The translations under genes were made by a program, and so were the position numbers. A DNA stretch of 8,864 nt. It comes from an uncultured Alistipes sp. (GTDB lineage: Bacteria; Bacteroidota; Bacteroidia; Bacteroidales; Rikenellaceae). Under the pieces are notes generated by a model. That model searched no databases. It was not told the DNA's origin and worked only from the letters and a program-made list of their open reading frames with translations. Positions 6,582-8,864 of this stretch are shown here, in pieces. Where the stretch lies: contig CAKVKI010000102.1 of assembly GCA_934754975.1 (NCBI GenBank), positions 1-8,864 on the forward strand, read 5' to 3'. Position 1 is the stretch's first letter. Each line of letters opens with the position of its first letter.

Positions 6582-8236
6582 GGCTGACATTCCGATTTTA
6601 GTTTTTTTACCGCTTCCAGGTCGTCGGCGCGCGGGATTCCGCTCAGCAGCGCCTTGTCGAAGCATTGCGCCGCCCGGGCCTTGTCGCCCTGCGAGCGGTA
6701 GTATTCTCCCAGCAGTTTCCAGGTGTGGAAATTCTGCGGATTGGTCCGTGCGAAGCGTTCGAGCGTCGCGGCGTCGGCGGGGGATTCTTCCCGCATGGCT
6801 TTGCGGATTTCGCCGCCCAGATGCCTGTATGCGACCACGCGCGGGTAGTCGTGCGCGAGGTAGGCCGTGTCGGCGGCTATCTCCTGCGCTGGGTCGCAAA
6901 GTTCTTCGGCCGGATCGGGATCGCGCATGACGGCTCCCAGGTCGTAGCAGATATAGGCGCCGCCCTGCCACGGCGAGGTCGAAACCCACATTTTCAGCGC
7001 CGAGGGCCGGAATACGACCGAGTGGTGGGCGATCGACTGATTGACCGAGCAGTCGTTTCCGACGCCGATGTCCGCGCCGCCCCCGCCCCGCTGGTCGCGC
7101 AGCATGGCCACGGCCGCCTGAGGGGTGAGCGGCGCGTTTGCCGCCGTCAGCTCCTCCAGCCGTGCGAAGCGGCAGGGGCTGTCCGTCCGGGCGAGGTTTT
7201 CGAGGTTGTATTTGTCTTCGGCCAGTTCGGCCGACTGGTAATGGTTCGTGCAGACGAGGTATTCGCCTTCGCTTTCATACAAGGCGGTTTTGTAGGGCGT
7301 CTTTTCGATGATCGCGGCCCTTCCGTCGCGCGCCGATGCGATGAGCAGCGATTCACTGACGAAGGTGTCGCGGCCGCGGGCGATTTCGAGCGCTTCGCCG
7401 ATCGTGGACGCATGCTGCAGGATTTCGCGCGCGAGGATCGAAATCGGAGTCGCCGCCGAGAGCGGAACGGGACCTTTGGCGGCGTTGATCGTCACGGTCA
7501 GCCCCTTGTCGTTCATGCCCGACAGTACGCCGATCATCCCGGCCCAGCCGATGCTGACGAAGGGGTGCCCGGCCTGCGGACGGCAGAAGGTGACGATTTT
7601 GTGGCGGGCGAAGTCGTCGCCCATGTAGAAGTCGAAATTGCGGCCGACCACCAGCTCCCCATCGTCGCTCATGCCGCCCCACGCCGCGAACGAACTGCAC
7701 CCGACGAGCATGTACTGGCTCATGGCGTGCCCGATGTCGTGCGCCGCATGGTAGTTGAGCTGACGCTCGTAAGGCGTGCCTACGGCGTCGAAGTCGTGCG
7801 AGCAGTAGAGCGACCGGGCGTATATCTCGCGCCGGTACTCTTCGGGGACGTGCCGTCCCAGGTTGCGGTTGAAAATCACGATCATCCCCCGCAGGAACTT
7901 CAGGTAGCCGTCCGAGGGGATGAATTCGCGGATCTGGTCCACGAAAACCTGCTCCTGGTAGCGCATCAGCCCGGCCGTGAGCGCTCCCGCCGCCGCTCCC
8001 GACTCTTCGGGCGATCCGGCCGTATAAAGTTCCCAGAGACCGTACTTGTTATGGCGCAGGAAACTCCCGCGGCACGAGGTGTAGCCGCCGTGGTCCGCGA
8101 CGCGGTAATCCGCCGTGTCGATGGTCGTCACGGGCTGCTGCATGTCGGCCGTGAGGTAAAGCCCGTAGAGGAACGCCGCCGCGAGGAGCGGAATCGCAAG
8201 GAGCGTGATGAGCGTGTATTTGAGAAATCGTTTCAT
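6578..8236 (-). CDS. C45 family Ntn hydrolase/acyltransferase, membrane-anchored, with TPR-like tail
   Basis: A 552-aa protein of the acyl-CoA:6-aminopenicillanate acyltransferase (peptidase C45) superfamily, whose members cut or transfer amide-linked acyl groups after self-cleavage. Residues 8-30 form a hydrophobic segment after MKRFLKY, acting as membrane anchor or uncleaved signal, so the enzyme should face the periplasm. The predicted nucleophile is C180 in LVGCSSFAAWG, supported by GRNFDF (198-203), GMNDKGLTVTINA (240-252) and CTNHY (329-333, candidate N331). The region NDCSVNQSIAHHSVVFRP (394-411) and MWVS (416-419) is also family-like. Residues about 500-535 look like one TPR repeat (NFHTWKLLGEYYRSQGDKARAAQC). 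Self-cleavage before C180 would leave residues 1-179 on the membrane. The start overlaps the upstream oxidoreductase stop by 4 bases (ATGA), and the stop overlaps the PaaK-like start in the same way. The substrate is unknown; simple beta-lactam chemistry is unlikely. Confidence 0.87.
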   Translation of the reverse strand: MKRFLKYTLITLLAIPLLAAAFLYGLYLTADMQQPVTTIDTADYRVADHGGYTSCRGSFLRHNKYGLWELYTAGSPEESGAAAGALTAGLMRYQEQVFVDQIREFIPSDGYLKFLRGMIVIFNRNLGRHVPEEYRREIYARSLYCSHDFDAVGTPYERQLNYHAAHDIGHAMSQYMLVGCSSFAAWGGMSDDGELVVGRNFDFYMGDDFARHKIVTFCRPQAGHPFVSIGWAGMIGVLSGMNDKGLTVTINAAKGPVPLSAATPISILAREILQHASTIGEALEIARGRDTFVSESLLIASARDGRAAIIEKTPYKTALYESEGEYLVCTNHYQSAELAEDKYNLENLARTDSPCRFARLEELTAANAPLTPQAAVAMLRDQRGGGGADIGVGNDCSVNQSIAHHSVVFRPSALKMWVSTSPWQGGAYICYDLGAVMRDPDPAEELCDPAQEIAADTAYLAHDYPRVVAYRHLGGEIRKAMREESPADAATLERFARTNPQNFHTWKLLGEYYRSQGDKARAAQCFDKALLSGIPRADDLEAVKKLKSECQP

Positions 8237-8864
8237 GCGTCGCCTATTTTTTTAGCCAGATATTCCGTGCCCAGCAGCTCGGCGCAGGTCGCCGCCGCCG
8301 AAAGCGTTACCCCGATCGCGCCGTGAACGGTCAGGTTCTGCCCCGTGAGCAGCAGGTTCTCGAATTTCGTCCGTACGGGGATGCAGGTCGCCATGACGTT
8401 GCGGCAGTCTTTCTGCAGGCCGTAAGCGGCCCCGTGCGGTATTCCGGTGTAATGCCGGTAGGTGAGCGGCGTGGCCGCATATGTGTGTTCGATCGCCGCC
8501 CGCAGGCCGGGATGCCGCTCGCAGGCGAAGTCCGTCAGATGCTCCGCGACGGCTGTTTTCAGCGCCGTATAAGCTTCGGGACGGCGGCCCGGCGCCGATC
8601 CGCTCCATGCCGACCAGATGTCGGTGGCGATCGGGGCCATGAGCGTCACCACCTCGCTCCACGCCGGATCGGCGCACGGCGGCTGCGCGCTGAACAATAC
8701 CATTTTCGGACGCATGGCCTCTGTGTCGAAGAGCGTGTCCCAGACATCTTCGCCCTCGGCGTAATAATAGAGGTTGCGGTTGATATAGGGGAAACTTTGC
8801 GGCCTGAGCAGCAGGTATACCGAGAAAAGACCGTATGTGCCCGGCATGCCGCTTATCCGGTCGC
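8233..8864 (-). CDS. CrtI/phytoene-desaturase-like FAD oxidoreductase, C-terminal part (5' end outside window)
   Basis: About 210 codons enter from the right edge in frame (DRISGMPGTYGLF... from 8862) and end at TGA 8233-8235. The C-terminus TGQNLTVHGAIGV (from about 8346) followed by an alanine-rich helix is the typical FAD-binding end of the CrtI/retinol-saturase flavoenzyme superfamily. Upstream, a VYLLLRPQSFPYINRNLYYY stretch and a KMVLFSAQPPCADPAWSEVV segment fit the substrate domain of these proteins. The reaction is probably desaturation, saturation or isomerisation of a polyene or lipid-like substrate; the exact substrate cannot be inferred. The nucleotide-binding GxGxxG motif would lie in the missing N-terminal part (family members are about 480-520 aa). 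The ATG at 8847 is internal and not the true start, since the frame is open above it and the domain would be incomplete. The stop overlaps the C45 start by 4 bases, so this is an upstream gene of the same operon. Confidence 0.8.
   Translation of the reverse strand, partial: DRISGMPGTYGLFSVYLLLRPQSFPYINRNLYYYAEGEDVWDTLFDTEAMRPKMVLFSAQPPCADPAWSEVVTLMAPIATDIWSAWSGSAPGRRPEAYTALKTAVAEHLTDFACERHPGLRAAIEHTYAATPLTYRHYTGIPHGAAYGLQKDCRNVMATCIPVRTKFENLLLTGQNLTVHGAIGVTLSAAATCAELLGTEYLAKKIGDA

Noticed and set aside
5310..6587. A 425-codon open frame on the plus strand opposite the PaaK-like gene
   Set aside because: It is antisense to an intact adenylate-forming enzyme, and its Arg/Ala/Val-rich composition matches the other shadow frames.
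6582..6989. Upstream extension of the PaaK-like frame to 6989 (571 aa in total)
   Set aside because: The extra residues are an Arg-rich out-of-frame reading of the C45 C-terminus. The start at 6581 gives family-typical length and an ATGA overlap.
6665..8326. A 553-codon open frame on the plus strand opposite the C45 gene
   Set aside because: It is antisense to a protein with clear C45 motifs and spans the C45/oxidoreductase overlap. It has no domain or start context, so codon bias explains the openness.

Overview
The window looks like chromosomal DNA from a G+C-rich member of the Bacteroidales, most plausibly Alistipes or a close relative. This rests on Bacteroidetes-type promoters (TAnnTTTG with an upstream TTTG), weak or A-rich ribosome-binding regions, a TonB-dependent receptor, a periplasmic GH36 alpha-galactosidase and the G+C-rich coding style. 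The genus is an inference, not a measurement. Every gene I can support lies on the minus strand, so transcription runs from high to low coordinates. No tRNA, rRNA, CRISPR array or intact mobile element was seen.

Region A (8864 down to about 4636) is one tightly packed operon entering from outside the window. Its genes are the C-terminal part of a CrtI/phytoene-desaturase-like FAD oxidoreductase, a membrane-anchored C45 (penicillin acyltransferase-like) Ntn hydrolase with a TPR-like tail, a PaaK-like (phenylacetate-CoA ligase family) adenylate-forming enzyme, and a small secreted protein of unknown function. The first three are joined by two 4-base ATGA stop/start overlaps. The fourth follows after 11 bases, and a strong intrinsic terminator (4636-4667) closes the unit. 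The gene set suggests modification of a lipid, polyene or aryl-acyl product at the cell envelope. It may be the edge of an aryl-polyene, flexirubin or resorcinol-like biosynthetic cluster, but the core synthases would have to lie beyond 8864.

Region B (4667 down to 2132) is a self-contained single-gene unit. It has a good Bacteroidetes promoter (4478-4508), a nearly perfect 32-bp palindrome at the predicted 5' end of the mRNA (4433-4464), a complete GH36 alpha-galactosidase (2201-4408), and a bidirectional hairpin terminator (2132-2169). Between the region A terminator and this promoter lies a short reading frame ending in VRCVADY-stop, which resembles the tail of Bacteroidales surface lipoproteins and may be a gene relic.

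Region C (about 2003 down to 1) is a second operon. A TATCTTTG promoter element precedes a DUF1893 protein (deaminase-like fold, unknown function), whose stop overlaps the start of a TonB-dependent outer-membrane receptor by 8 bases. The receptor runs off the left edge. The overlap argues that the two proteins are made together, so DUF1893 may serve uptake or handling of the receptor's ligand.

The items most worth following up are the C45/PaaK-like/CrtI-like/secreted-protein operon, the DUF1893-receptor pairing and the leader palindrome of the alpha-galactosidase.
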